Part shown: positions 26,574 to 34,302 of the stretch, in pieces | How positions within the stretch are numbered: the stretch's first letter is position 1 | How the letters are laid out: every line of letters starts with the position of its first letter | NCBI GenBank assembly: GCA_963794415.1 | Contig: CAWCDI010000001.1 | Span: forward strand, 372,001 to 436,000 | DNA from: CAVPTL01 sp963794415 | GTDB taxonomy: Bacteria > Actinomycetota > Thermoleophilia > Gaiellales > JAICJC01 | DNA length: 64,000 bases | Direction of reading: 5' to 3' | The notes under the pieces: model-generated | Seen by the model: the letters and a program-made list of their open reading frames with translations, nothing else | The model's database searches: none | Told to the model about the DNA's origin: nothing | Program-made: the position numbers and the translations under genes

Positions 26574-27208
26574 ACACCACATCAGTCATCCGGCGCGTGA
26601 ACGCGTCAACCATCATCTCGACCGCAGCGCTCTTCGTCGCGCTCGGCGGCACTAGCTACGCGGCCATGACGGTCGGCACGCACCAGATCCGAAACGGCGC
26701 GGTGACGACGCCGAAGATCCATCGCCACGCGGTGACCGCCGTCAAGCTGGCGAAGAACTCGGTGCGAAACACCGCCATCACGCCGGGCTCGGTGGGCCCG
26801 CACAAGCTCAGCAAGAGCGCCGTCACGGCCCTGAACATCGCGCCGGGGTCGATCACCATCGACAAGCTCGCACCCGGCAACCGCCCGGCGTGGGCAGCCG
26901 TCGCCCCCGGCGCGTCGTCGTTCGCCGCCGGCGGCAACCGCGGGTTCGCGAAGGTGACCCACCCCGCCACCGGCATCTACTGCCTCACGCCGAAGGCGGG
27001 CTATGCGACCGGCAAGATCGCTGTCGCCGCCCCCGACACGGGCAGCTCCACCGGCCTCGGCTCGCTGCTCGGCTTCCAGGTTGGCGTCGCCCAGGGCGCG
27101 CCGGACTGCTCGTCGGGTGACGTCGAGGTGCAGACGTTCGCGCTCCTGAACGTGGTCTCCGGCCTCCTGAAGTCCGACGGCATCGGCTTCACGGTCGTCG
27201 CCGAGTAG
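26570..27208 (+). CDS. Secreted repeat protein with Thermoleophilia-type N-terminus, 212 aa
   Basis: Signal peptide STIISTAALFVALGGTSYAA, a form I associate with exported proteins of Solirubrobacterales and relatives. It is followed by imperfect repeats of the type (I/V)RNGAVTTPKIHRHAVTA / KNSVRNTAITPGSVGPHKL / KSAVTALNIAPGSITIDKL, predicted to form a short beta solenoid. The C-terminal half (GFAKVTHPATGIYCLTPKAG onward) is a compact domain with one cysteine pair. The function is unknown; a surface or matrix role is inferred from export. It is translationally coupled to the HD-GYP gene through ATGA. Confidence 0.82.
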   Translation: MNTTSVIRRVNASTIISTAALFVALGGTSYAAMTVGTHQIRNGAVTTPKIHRHAVTAVKLAKNSVRNTAITPGSVGPHKLSKSAVTALNIAPGSITIDKLAPGNRPAWAAVAPGASSFAAGGNRGFAKVTHPATGIYCLTPKAGYATGKIAVAAPDTGSSTGLGSLLGFQVGVAQGAPDCSSGDVEVQTFALLNVVSGLLKSDGIGFTVVAE

Positions 27209-27281
27209 CTCCCGTTTCCCCCATGCGGGCGGGGCACCCAGCCCCGCCCGCGCCACCCCGGGTTCTGGCATCGTTTGGACG

Positions 27282-28100
27282 GTGGCGAGGGGGACATCAT
27301 CCGAGCGAGCTCTGAGAGCGGCCCAGGCGGCCGCTCTCGTCAATTCGCTCGCGTGTGACGACCCGGTGGTGCTGGCATCGGGCAGCAACGTGCTCGTCCA
27401 CCTGCGGCCGGCGCCGGTGGTGGCGCGCGTGATGACCGGCACGGCGGAGCTCCACGACGACGTCGAGACCTGGCTCTCCCGCGAGGTGGCAGTCGGGAGG
27501 TTTCTCGGCGAGCGCGGGCTGGCCGTCTCGCCGGCCGACCTGGCGCCGCCCGGCCCGCACCAGCAGGACGGCCTCTGGATGACGTTCTGGGAGCTGGCCG
27601 AGGTAGACGGCTCGGCCGGGACGCCCACTGCCGAGGCGCTCGGCCGGGCGTTGCGAGACATGCATGACGCCCTCGCGGAGTTCACTGTGAGCCTCGGGCC
27701 GCTCAGCGACGTGCGCGACTGGCTCGACCGGCTCGCGGCCGAGCTCCCGGCCGAGGCCGGGAATGGGCTGCGGCGCCGGCTGACCGAGCTCTCTCCGGTG
27801 GTGTTCGAGAGCTCGCTTGCGCTGCAGCCCATCCACGGCGACGTCGCGATCGGAAACCTGCTCCAGACGCCGGGCGGGCTGCTCTGGAACGACTTCGAGG
27901 ATGTCTGCGCGGGGCCGGTGCACTGGGATGTCGCCGGCCTCGTCGCGGAGGCTCGCGAGCTGGATCACGGCGAGGCGTTCGCGGCAGCCATCGTGGACGC
28001 GTACGGCGGCATCGAGCTCGGGGAGCTGGACGAGTTCGCGGAGGCGCATACGCTTTACGCAACCATCTGGCATGCGCACGCGGCGCAGCGCCGGGCGTGA
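27282..28100 (+). CDS. Aminoglycoside-phosphotransferase-like kinase, 272 aa
   Basis: APH/choline-kinase-like fold. Motifs: VVLASGSNVLVHLRPAPVVA (nucleotide-binding strands with VVARVM), LQPIHGDVAIGNLLQTPGGL (catalytic loop HGDxxxxN) and LLWNDFEDVCAGPVHWDVAG (the D-F-E metal segment). Most relatives phosphorylate unknown small molecules; resistance cannot be inferred. GTG start. The stop overlaps a potential GTG start of the next cupin frame at 28097, and the chosen cupin start is 54 bases after it, so the two genes are probably one unit. Confidence 0.85.
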   Translation: MARGTSSERALRAAQAAALVNSLACDDPVVLASGSNVLVHLRPAPVVARVMTGTAELHDDVETWLSREVAVGRFLGERGLAVSPADLAPPGPHQQDGLWMTFWELAEVDGSAGTPTAEALGRALRDMHDALAEFTVSLGPLSDVRDWLDRLAAELPAEAGNGLRRRLTELSPVVFESSLALQPIHGDVAIGNLLQTPGGLLWNDFEDVCAGPVHWDVAGLVAEARELDHGEAFAAAIVDAYGGIELGELDEFAEAHTLYATIWHAHAAQRRA

Positions 28101-28153
28101 CGCGCGTGAGGCCGGACGACGACGCGCGTCGGCGGGTGATCTATCCTGGCCCC

Positions 28154-28654
28154 GTGAGCGAGCAGCACCAATCCGGTGAGACGAGCGCGGGAAACGCCGC
28201 CTGGCACCTGCACCTGCATCACACCGCCAGCGACGAGCTGAGCGAGGACACGGCCCAGACGCCGGGGATGCGCCGATACGAGGCCATTTCAGGCAAGCGG
28301 CACGGCTCGCAGAAGCTCTGGATGGGCAAGGCCATCGTGGCGCCGGGGATGGTGTCGGGCGACCATCATCATGGCAAGGCTGAGACGGGCATCTACGTCG
28401 TCTCCGGCCATCCCGTATTCGTGTTCCTCGAGGACGGCGCCGAGCGCAGGATCGAGGCCCGGCCCGGCGACTACATCTATGTGCCGCCGTTCGTGCCGCA
28501 CCGCGAGGAGAACCCGTCGCCGGACGAGGAGACGATCGTCGTGCTCGCCCGAACGACGCAGGAGGGGATCGTGGTCAACCTGCCGAGTCTCCGCGCCGAG
28601 GTACCCGAGCTCGACGCGCTCGTGGCCGAGCTCAAGGCCGAGTCCGAGAGCTGA
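28154..28654 (+). CDS. Cupin-domain protein, 166 aa
   Basis: Cupin_2 type barrel: motif 1 SGDHHHGKAETGIYVVSGHP (H, H and acidic ligand) and motif 2 GDYIYVPPFVPHREENPSPD. The N-terminus carries a histidine-rich stretch (AAWHLHLHHTASDEL). Related proteins are annotated as uncharacterised RmlC-like cupins. GTG 28154 gives MSEQHQSGETSAG; a longer form from GTG 28097 would overlap the APH gene by 4 bases but adds 19 unconserved-looking residues, so it is less likely. Six bases separate its stop from the convergent aldo/keto reductase gene. Confidence 0.83.
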   Translation: MSEQHQSGETSAGNAAWHLHLHHTASDELSEDTAQTPGMRRYEAISGKRHGSQKLWMGKAIVAPGMVSGDHHHGKAETGIYVVSGHPVFVFLEDGAERRIEARPGDYIYVPPFVPHREENPSPDEETIVVLARTTQEGIVVNLPSLRAEVPELDALVAELKAESES

Positions 28655-28660
28655 ATCTCC

Positions 28661-29557
28661 CTACGGGCGTGGGCTCAGGCCCAGAGCGCTGATCGCCTCG
28701 AGCTCGCCCGGAGTCAGCTGGATGTCCTGCGCGCCGAGGTTCTCGCGAACGTGTCCGATGCTGGCAGTCGCCGGGATCGGCAACATCGCGGGTGAGCGCG
28801 CCAGGAGCCATGCGAGGGCGATCTGCGGAACCGTCGCCTCGTGCGTGGCCGCGATGGGCTCCAGCACACGTTGGATCGCCTGCGATCCGCGCGTGTCGGT
28901 GGCGAACCCCGGCGGGATGAGCGACACGGGTTGCCACGGGCAGAACACCGCGCCGGCGGCAGCGGTCGCTTCCAGCAGCGCCTCGTTCTGGCGGGCTGCG
29001 ACGTTGAAGTGAGCGGTGACGGCCGCGATCTCGGTGATCGAAAGCGCAGAGTCCAGCTGCTCGGCGGTCACGTTCGAGAGGCCGATATGGCCGATCACGC
29101 CTTCGGTGCGCAGCTCGGCGAGCGTGGCGACCTGATCCTCGAAGGTCGCATCCTGCGCCCAGGGGGCGTGGAGGTAGTAGAGGTCGATCCGATCGACGCC
29201 CAGCCGTCGTGCGCTCATGTACGCGGACTGCCGCAGATACGCGGGATTGCCCACGGCGCCGAACGTCGAGACGTCGCGGCCGCCGCGCACCATGCCGCCC
29301 TTGGTCGCGATCACCAGATTGCCGGGGTAGGGGTGGAGCGCGTCACGGATGAGGAGCTCGCTGCTGTGTGGCCCGTAGACGTCGGCAGTGTCGATGAGCG
29401 TGACGCCTGCGTCCACCGCCTCGCGCAACAGGTGGATGCCGCCCTCGCGGTCGGGGTAGTCGCCGAACAGGTCGGGGCCGGTGAGGCGCATGGCGCCGTA
29501 GCCGATCCTGCCAACCCGCAGGTCGGCCCCGATGGTCATCGTGGTGTGGTTTGTCAT
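28661..29557 (-). CDS. Aldo/keto reductase, 298 aa
   Basis: (beta/alpha)8 NADP-dependent oxidoreductase of the AKR family. Catalytic tetrad positions are visible: aspartate and tyrosine in LIDTADVYGPHSSELLIRDA, lysine in LVIATKGGMVRGG and histidine in IDLYYLHAPWAQD. Cofactor residues are in IGLSNVTAEQLDS, and the C-terminal segment LPIPATASIGHVRENL gives the phosphate-binding pocket. It resembles the YdbC / oxidoreductase-tas group. ATG 29557. The divergent AraC-type regulator starts 54 bases away, a common arrangement for regulated AKR genes. Confidence 0.91.
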   Translation of the reverse strand: MTNHTTMTIGADLRVGRIGYGAMRLTGPDLFGDYPDREGGIHLLREAVDAGVTLIDTADVYGPHSSELLIRDALHPYPGNLVIATKGGMVRGGRDVSTFGAVGNPAYLRQSAYMSARRLGVDRIDLYYLHAPWAQDATFEDQVATLAELRTEGVIGHIGLSNVTAEQLDSALSITEIAAVTAHFNVAARQNEALLEATAAAGAVFCPWQPVSLIPPGFATDTRGSQAIQRVLEPIAATHEATVPQIALAWLLARSPAMLPIPATASIGHVRENLGAQDIQLTPGELEAISALGLSPRP

Positions 29558-29601
29558 GCCTGCATGACACCAGAGGACAGCGGGAAGTCCTAGATCTATG
29601 C

Positions 29602-29627
29602 TGCCAGGATCTTGCACGATCCTGCCA
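29602..29627. promoter_or_regulatory. Near-perfect inverted repeat around the AraC-gene start
   Basis: TGCCAGGATC-TTGCAC-GATCCTGCCA: 10-base arms with one mismatch, or 7 bases perfect (CAGGATC/GATCCTG), around a 6-base spacer. It lies in the divergent region between the aldo/keto reductase and AraC genes and covers the TTG taken as the AraC start. It is a candidate operator for the AraC-type regulator. Confidence 0.5.
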
Positions 29628-30490
29628 ATCGACGGCTGAGCGATCTGATCGCCCGCAACGCGGGCGATGGGCTGACGCCCACCGCGCTGCCGGGAGTGTC
29701 GCTCCTGCGCGCGACCGCGGTGACGGAGCCCCTGGGCGAGATGGCCGAGCCCGCAGTTGCCATCATCGCGCAGGGCGTGAAGGAGACGGCGCTCAACGGC
29801 CGCGTCTTCCGCCATGGCCCGGGCCAGTTCGCGGTCGTCCCCGTCGAGCTGCCCGTCGTCGGTCACATCACCGAGGCCAGCTCCGACGCCCCGCTCCTGG
29901 CGTTCGTGCTGATGCTACGCCAGGAGCCGATCGCCGCGCTGCTGGCGGAGGGAGCCACCGGGATCCCGCACCGAGCGCCGGCCGCCGCCGTGCCGGCCGG
30001 GATCGCGGTCAGCGATGCCTCTCCAGCGCTGCTCGACTCCTGCGCCCGCCTGCTCGAGCTGCTGGACGAGCCCGCAGCGGTCGATGCCCTCGCTGCCGGT
30101 GTGGAGCGCGAGATCCTCTGGCGGCTGCTGACAGGGCCCCAGGGAGCCACCGTGCGCCAGATCGGCCTCGCCGACAGCAACCTCGCCCACCTGGCACGAG
30201 CGATCGCCTGGATCAACCAGCACTACGACCAGACGCTTCGCATCCATGACCTCGCCGCGCTGGCCGCGATGAGCGTCACGTCATTTCACCGCCACTTCCG
30301 AGCCCTCACCTCGATGACGCCGCTCCAGTTTCAGAAGCAGATCCGTCTGCACGAGGCGAGGGCACGGCTCCTGGCCCAGCCCGGAGACATCGCCGCCGTT
30401 GGCTACTCCGTCGGATATCGCAGCCCGTCGCAGTTCAGCCGCGAGTACCGGCGGATGTTCGGCGTCCCGCCCAGCGTCACGCCGGCCTGA
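29612..30490 (+). CDS. AraC-family transcriptional regulator with AraC_N domain, 292 aa
   Basis: N-terminal AraC_N (cupin-type) sensor domain: PTALPGVSLLRATAVTEPLG, AIIAQGVKETALNGRVFRHG and FAVVPVELPVVGHI. C-terminal double helix-turn-helix: DLAALAAMSVTSFHRHFRAL and AAVGYSVGYRSPSQFSREYR, ending RRMFGVPPS. This pairing occurs in regulators of alcohol/aldehyde dehydrogenases and AKRs (YeaM type). The TTG start is the only one giving the full sensor domain, but it sits in an inverted repeat (29602-29627), so a later start is possible. The 3' end overlaps the next aldo/keto reductase gene by 14 bases, convergently. Confidence 0.87.
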   Translation: MHDPANRRLSDLIARNAGDGLTPTALPGVSLLRATAVTEPLGEMAEPAVAIIAQGVKETALNGRVFRHGPGQFAVVPVELPVVGHITEASSDAPLLAFVLMLRQEPIAALLAEGATGIPHRAPAAAVPAGIAVSDASPALLDSCARLLELLDEPAAVDALAAGVEREILWRLLTGPQGATVRQIGLADSNLAHLARAIAWINQHYDQTLRIHDLAALAAMSVTSFHRHFRALTSMTPLQFQKQIRLHEARARLLAQPGDIAAVGYSVGYRSPSQFSREYRRMFGVPPSVTPA

Positions 30491-31514
30491 TCCCAAACCG
30501 GGCCGAGATCCGGGCGAGCTCGGCCGGATCGGAGACGCCCTGCCAGTCGTTGCGAGGAGTGTAGGGAGCTTCCAGCGCTGCAGCCTCGTCGTCGGTCAGC
30601 TCGATCTCGAGCGACGCGACGGCGTCCTCGATGTGTGACGGCCTGGTCGCTCCGATCAGCGGCGCCGCCACCACCGGGTTTCGCCGCAGCCATGCGAGTG
30701 CGATCTGCGCCCGGCTCACCCCGCGGGCGGCGGCGACCGTTGCGACGGCTGCGATGATCGCCTCATCGCTCGCCCGCTCGGTGTACAGCAGGTCGGCATA
30801 GTCCGCGTCGTTGCTGGACGATCGGGTGGTGGGCTCGTCGCTTGCACGGGCGAGGCGGCCGCGGGCGAGCGGGCTCCAGATGATGGTGCCGACGCCCTCG
30901 TCGGCGCAGAGCGGGATCATCTCGCGCTCCTCCTCGCGCGCCAGCAGGTTGTAGTGATCCTGCATCGAGACGAACCGCGCCCAGCCGTGCTCGCGTTGCA
31001 GCCGCAGGCACTTCGCGAACTCCCACGCGTGCATCGACGAGGCTCCGAGGTAGCGCACCTTGCCGGCCCTGACCACGTCGTGCAGCGCCTCGAGCGTCTC
31101 CTCGATCGGCGTCATGGTGTCCATGCGGTGGATCTGGTAGAGGTCGACGTAGTCGGTGCCCAGGCGCCGGAGGCTGTGGTCGATCTCGGTGAGGATCGCC
31201 TTTCGCGAGAGGCCCGCACCGTTCGGCCCGGGCCGCATCGGGTGGCGCACCTTGGTCGCGATGACCACCTCGTCGCGGTCGGCGAAGTCCGACAGCGCGC
31301 GGCCGAGGATCTCCTCGCTCGAGCCCTGCGAGTACATGTTTGCGGTGTCGAAGAAGGTGATTCCGGCCTCGAGCGCCTGCTTGATCAGCGGCCGGCTGGT
31401 GTCCTCGTCGAGTGACCACACCGGATGCCCGCGGTCGGGCTCGCCATAGCTCATGGCCCCAATCGCAATGGGGGATACGTCGAGGCCGGTGGTGCCGAGC
31501 TTGATGTAGTCCAT
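30477..31514 (-). CDS. Aldo/keto reductase (YajO/AKR11-12 like), 345 aa
   Basis: Second AKR. Catalytic positions: aspartate and tyrosine in FFDTANMYSQGSSEEILGRA, lysine in VVIATKVRHPMRPG and histidine in VDLYQIHRMDTMTP. Substrate-loop and cofactor parts are ARGVSRAQIALAWLRRNP and PLIGATRPSHIEDAVASLEI. It resembles 1-deoxyxylulose-5-phosphate reductase-like YajO and general stress AKRs. It is divergent from the TetR gene at 31602, with two related inverted repeats between the two starts, so it is very probably the regulated target. Its stop lies inside the AraC gene end. Confidence 0.92.
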   Translation of the reverse strand: MDYIKLGTTGLDVSPIAIGAMSYGEPDRGHPVWSLDEDTSRPLIKQALEAGITFFDTANMYSQGSSEEILGRALSDFADRDEVVIATKVRHPMRPGPNGAGLSRKAILTEIDHSLRRLGTDYVDLYQIHRMDTMTPIEETLEALHDVVRAGKVRYLGASSMHAWEFAKCLRLQREHGWARFVSMQDHYNLLAREEEREMIPLCADEGVGTIIWSPLARGRLARASDEPTTRSSSNDADYADLLYTERASDEAIIAAVATVAAARGVSRAQIALAWLRRNPVVAAPLIGATRPSHIEDAVASLEIELTDDEAAALEAPYTPRNDWQGVSDPAELARISARFGIRPA

Positions 31515-31540
31515 CTGAGTCGCCTATCCTTTCGGTATAT

Positions 31541-31554
31541 CGGAGAGTCCTCCG
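31541..31554. promoter_or_regulatory. Candidate TetR operator 1
   Basis: CGGAGAGTCCTCCG, a palindrome with one imperfect base pair, in the divergent spacer between the aldo/keto reductase and TetR genes. It matches the pattern CGGAGA-NN-(T/C)CTCCG of the second site 30 bases to the right. It is placed to overlap the promoter of the aldo/keto reductase. Confidence 0.6.
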
Positions 31555-31570
31555 GTTCTGGTAGCACCAT

Positions 31571-31588
31571 AGCGGAGAACTCTCCGCT
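31571..31588. promoter_or_regulatory. Candidate TetR operator 2
   Basis: AGCGGAGA-AC-TCTCCGCT: perfect 8-base arms around two bases, 14 bases before the TetR start codon, just upstream of its ribosome-binding site. The shape and size fit TetR-family operators. Its resemblance to the site at 31541 supports one regulator acting on both divergent genes and repressing its own synthesis. Confidence 0.7.
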
Positions 31589-31601
31589 TGGGGAAGGAAG
31601 C

Positions 31602-32165
31602 ATGTCTCCGGCAGAGCCACACGCCATACGCGCAGATGCGCGCGAGAACAGGGAGCGCCTCATCGCGGTTGCGCGCGAGGCGCTGCGGGAGTCGCCCGAC
31701 GCCTCCTTGAACTCCATCGCCAAGCGTGCCGCAGTGGGGCCCGGGACGCTCTACCGGCACTTCCCGACTCGGGCGGCCCTGCTGTTTGCCGTGTACCAGA
31801 CCGACATCGAGGACGTCAGCGCGCGGGTGCCCGAGATCCTCGCCGAGCATCCGCCGGTGGAGGCGCTGCGGATCTGGTTCGAGATGCTTGCGGGATACGT
31901 GCGGGCAAAGCACGGGCTGGGCGAGGCGCTGCGCACGCCCGAGGCCGAGCAGGCGATCGCCGAGAGCTACGCGCCGGTCACGGCGGCCATCGCAGAGCTC
32001 CTCGCCGCGGGAGAGGCCTCCGGCGAGCTGAAGCGCGGTCTCGACCCCAACGACGTGCTGCTGCTGATGAGCTTCCTCTGGCGCACATCAGACGACGATG
32101 CCGGTCGTGCACAGGCGGCGCGCACCCTGGATCTCGTGCTCGCCGGCCTCCGGCAATCAGCGTGA
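31602..32165 (+). CDS. TetR-family transcriptional regulator, 187 aa
   Basis: N-terminal TetR helix-turn-helix: NRERLIAVAREALRESPDAS, LNSIAKRAAVGPGTLYRHFP and TRAALLFAVYQTDIE. The rest is the helical ligand domain with the SbtR/TetR_C-type segment VLLLMSFLWRTSDDDAGRAQ. This subgroup is frequently found beside aldo/keto reductases and SDRs. ATG 31602 has the ribosome-binding site GGGAAGGAAG. A perfect palindrome sits right upstream, so autoregulation is expected. The divergent gene is an aldo/keto reductase. Confidence 0.92.
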   Translation: MSPAEPHAIRADARENRERLIAVAREALRESPDASLNSIAKRAAVGPGTLYRHFPTRAALLFAVYQTDIEDVSARVPEILAEHPPVEALRIWFEMLAGYVRAKHGLGEALRTPEAEQAIAESYAPVTAAIAELLAAGEASGELKRGLDPNDVLLLMSFLWRTSDDDAGRAQAARTLDLVLAGLRQSA

Positions 32166-32192
32166 GCCGGGCGGCCTGAGCTCGCACGCTCA

Positions 32193-32630
32193 TCAGTCTG
32201 ATCCCGGGTCCGGAGCCACCGCCGAGGGGGAGCACGCGGTGATCGCCGATCCCGGCTGCTCATGCCACCTCGTCGGCACCGATAGGGCAAATCGCGCCGA
32301 CTCGCGGGGCTGCAGCGTGCGAGCTCGGATCCCAAACAGCTTGATCCGGTACTGGGGGAGACCGTCGCTGAGCGTGAAGGTGGGGCGGATCCACACGTTC
32401 GAGATGGCCTGGTGGTTGGGGTTCGTGACCGTGCCCGAGACCAGGATCCGGTTGCCGCGCCACCTGCACGTGGCGTCAGACACGCGCGGTGCGTCGGTGT
32501 GGTAGTACCACCAGGTGGCGCCGGCCAGGCCCAGCACCACCACTGCGGCGGTGACCCATGCGATGCCCACACGGTCTCGTCTGCTCCGTTCGGAAGGCGG
32601 CTCGGCTGTCGTCATCGGCTCTTCTCTCAT
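32193..32630 (-). CDS. Membrane-anchored protein with FxLyD-like domain, 145 aa
   Basis: One N-terminal TM segment (VGIAWVTAAVVVLGLAGATW) follows a charged cytoplasmic stub (PPSERSRRDR). The outer part reads as a beta sandwich: RWRGNRILVSGTVTNPNHQA, WIRPTFTLSDGLPQYRI and RTLQPRESARFALSVP, resembling FxLyD/DUF3426-type domains that often carry extracellular lipoprotein-like functions. Two cysteines (TCRWRG, ITACSPS) could pair. Start ATG 32630 or ATG 32615; the upstream in-frame start at 32696 seems less likely. Role unknown. Confidence 0.7.
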   Translation of the reverse strand: MREEPMTTAEPPSERSRRDRVGIAWVTAAVVVLGLAGATWWYYHTDAPRVSDATCRWRGNRILVSGTVTNPNHQAISNVWIRPTFTLSDGLPQYRIKLFGIRARTLQPRESARFALSVPTRWHEQPGSAITACSPSAVAPDPGSD

Positions 32631-32802
32631 ACCTCGATATGCAAAGCTTCGATTCTCAGGGTACATGCGGCCCACGCCGGCAACAAGGGCATGCACCGGT
32701 ATCGACAGAGATCACTCAGGAAGATCCGAGAACTGCGCCCGGTATCCTTGCGCGGGACGCCGCGCAGCCAGGAGTTCGTCGTACCACCAGGGAGCGTTCT
32801 CG

Positions 32803-33453
32803 ATGACCGTCACGATCACTGCATGGGAGCGGTCACCCGATGGTGGCCTGGGCCTCGCGCGCGACATGCGCGTACGGTGGGCGCTCGAGGAGGTCGGCCA
32901 GCCGTATGAGGTGCGGTTCGTCTCGGCCCGCTCCAAGCAGGAGCCTGCACATCTGCGTCTCAATCCGTTCGGTCTGATCCCGACCTACGAGGAAGACGGG
33001 CTCGCCCTGTTCGAGACGGGCGCGATCATCTTGCACATCGCCGAGCGCCATGGAGGCCTCTTCCCGAGCGATCCCGGCGCGCGGGCGCGGGCCGTCACGT
33101 GGATGTTCGCGGCGGTCAACACCGTGGAGCCGCCGATCCTCGAGCTGGTCACCGCCAAGTTCCTCGAGGGCGACAGGCCCTGGGCTGAGGAGCGCCTGCC
33201 GCTGATCCAGGATCGCATCCGCGAGCGGATGGCCCAACTCTCGGCCCGCCTGGGTGACGCCGATTGGCTCGATGGCGCGTTCAGCGCGGGCGACCTGATG
33301 ATGGTGTCGGTGCTGCTCCGGCTCAGGCCCTCCGGCCTCCTGAACGAGTTTCCGGGTCTCGCCGCGTACGTCGCGCGAGGTGAGGCGCGGCCTGCGTACG
33401 AGCGTGCGTTTGCGGATCAGTGGGCGATCAACCGCCCCGATCAGCAGCAGTAG
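32803..33453 (+). CDS. Glutathione S-transferase family protein, 216 aa
   Basis: Thioredoxin-fold N-terminal domain: DMRVRWALEEVGQPYEVRFV, LRLNPFGLIPTYEEDGLALF (with the cis-proline) and ETGAIILHIAERHGGLFPSD. The helical C-terminal domain contains DADWLDGAFSAGDLMMVSVL, the conserved N-capping region. This subgroup lacks an obvious catalytic cysteine or tyrosine at the N-terminus (RSPDGGLGLARDM), so activity is uncertain; organisms of this group generally do not make glutathione. ATG 32803 is preceded by AGGGAG. The 3' end overlaps a possible broken gene on the other strand. Confidence 0.88.
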   Translation: MTVTITAWERSPDGGLGLARDMRVRWALEEVGQPYEVRFVSARSKQEPAHLRLNPFGLIPTYEEDGLALFETGAIILHIAERHGGLFPSDPGARARAVTWMFAAVNTVEPPILELVTAKFLEGDRPWAEERLPLIQDRIRERMAQLSARLGDADWLDGAFSAGDLMMVSVLLRLRPSGLLNEFPGLAAYVARGEARPAYERAFADQWAINRPDQQQ

Positions 33454-33714
33454 ACGCGTACGAACTCGGCACGGTGACGATGAGCGGAGCGAAGTTTGCG
33501 CAGAGCGGACGCAGTCGTTTGGCGACGTCGGCGGAGGCCACGTCTGCGAAGATTTCGGCGTCGGGACGAAACTGGACACGGGTGCCTCGAGGGTGGTCTG
33601 CCAACGCTTCAGGCGGTTCGACGGGGACTCCGGAGCGTCGTCTCTCTCGAAGTAGCGGATGGCTCCAGTGTCCGGGTGGCAGACCATCTGTATGCCGCGC
33701 CCGTCGTCGCTCAC
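33428..33714 (-). pseudogene. Possible small gene broken by a frameshift
   Basis: On the minus strand two frames read as protein-like when joined near 33600: first SDDGRGIQMVCHPDTGAIRY and APESPSNRLKRWQTTLE, then HPRGTRVQFRPDAEIFADVA and KRLRPLCANFAPLIVTVPSS. I do not recognise a family. GTG 33714 is a possible start. The end overlaps the glutathione S-transferase gene by 26 bases. It could be a real small gene with an indel, or chance antisense reading. Confidence 0.3.
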
Positions 33715-33793
33715 GACGAATTTGATCGTCCAAGCATTCGACGCGAGCCTCTTCGCGTCTGGGATGATGCGCCGTCGAACGAGGGAGCCAGCC

Positions 33794-34177
33794 ATGAGCG
33801 AGCAGACCGGAAAGACCAACGAAGCGGACATCGCCGCGGTCACCGAGGTCGTGCGTGCCTACTACGACGGGTCGATGACCGGCGACGAGGCGAAACTCGC
33901 CAGTGCGTTCCACCCACGAGCCTCCATCGTCGGCACATGGGAAGGCAAGCTGGACTGGCAGACGCGAGACGAATACATCGCCGAATGCGTGGAAGGCGCC
34001 GGCGATGCGGGTGAGTACGACCTGCGGATCACCGGGATGTCATTCGAGGGGAACACGGCGCTCGTCAGAGACGCCGCCCAGTTCGGCGGCGTCTACTACA
34101 GCGACGATCTGTCTCTCGTCAAGGACGATGGCACCTGGCGCATCGTCAACAAGACGTACTACGCGCACCCGGCCTGA
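33794..34177 (+). CDS. NTF2-like (lumazine-binding-like / SnoaL-like) protein, 127 aa
   Basis: Cone-shaped NTF2-like fold: helix EADIAAVTEVVRAYYDGSMT, the conserved FHPRASIVGTWEGKLDWQTR, strands YDLRITGMSFEGNTALVRDA, GGVYYSDDLSLVKDDGTWRI and VNKTYYAHPA. This matches the putative lumazine-binding group (Lumazine_bd_2). No ligand can be named. ATG 33794 follows GAGGGAG. Intact, although its neighbours on both sides look broken. Confidence 0.85.
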   Translation: MSEQTGKTNEADIAAVTEVVRAYYDGSMTGDEAKLASAFHPRASIVGTWEGKLDWQTRDEYIAECVEGAGDAGEYDLRITGMSFEGNTALVRDAAQFGGVYYSDDLSLVKDDGTWRIVNKTYYAHPA

Positions 34178-34302
34178 ACCGTAACTCGGTGTCCCAGGGC
34201 CAGCCGCATGGGTCGGAGCTTTGGACGACGGGCAACGGGGCGTCTCGCCCCGAACGCATGAACTAGAATCGGCGCGTTGAGGAACCGACGGGGGAGTTCA
34301 AG

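Noticed and set aside
28097..28154. Upstream GTG start for the cupin gene with 4-base overlap to the APH gene
   Set aside because: The added 19 residues are arginine/aspartate-rich and unlike other cupin starts; GTG 28154 gives a normal N-terminus. Not fully excluded.
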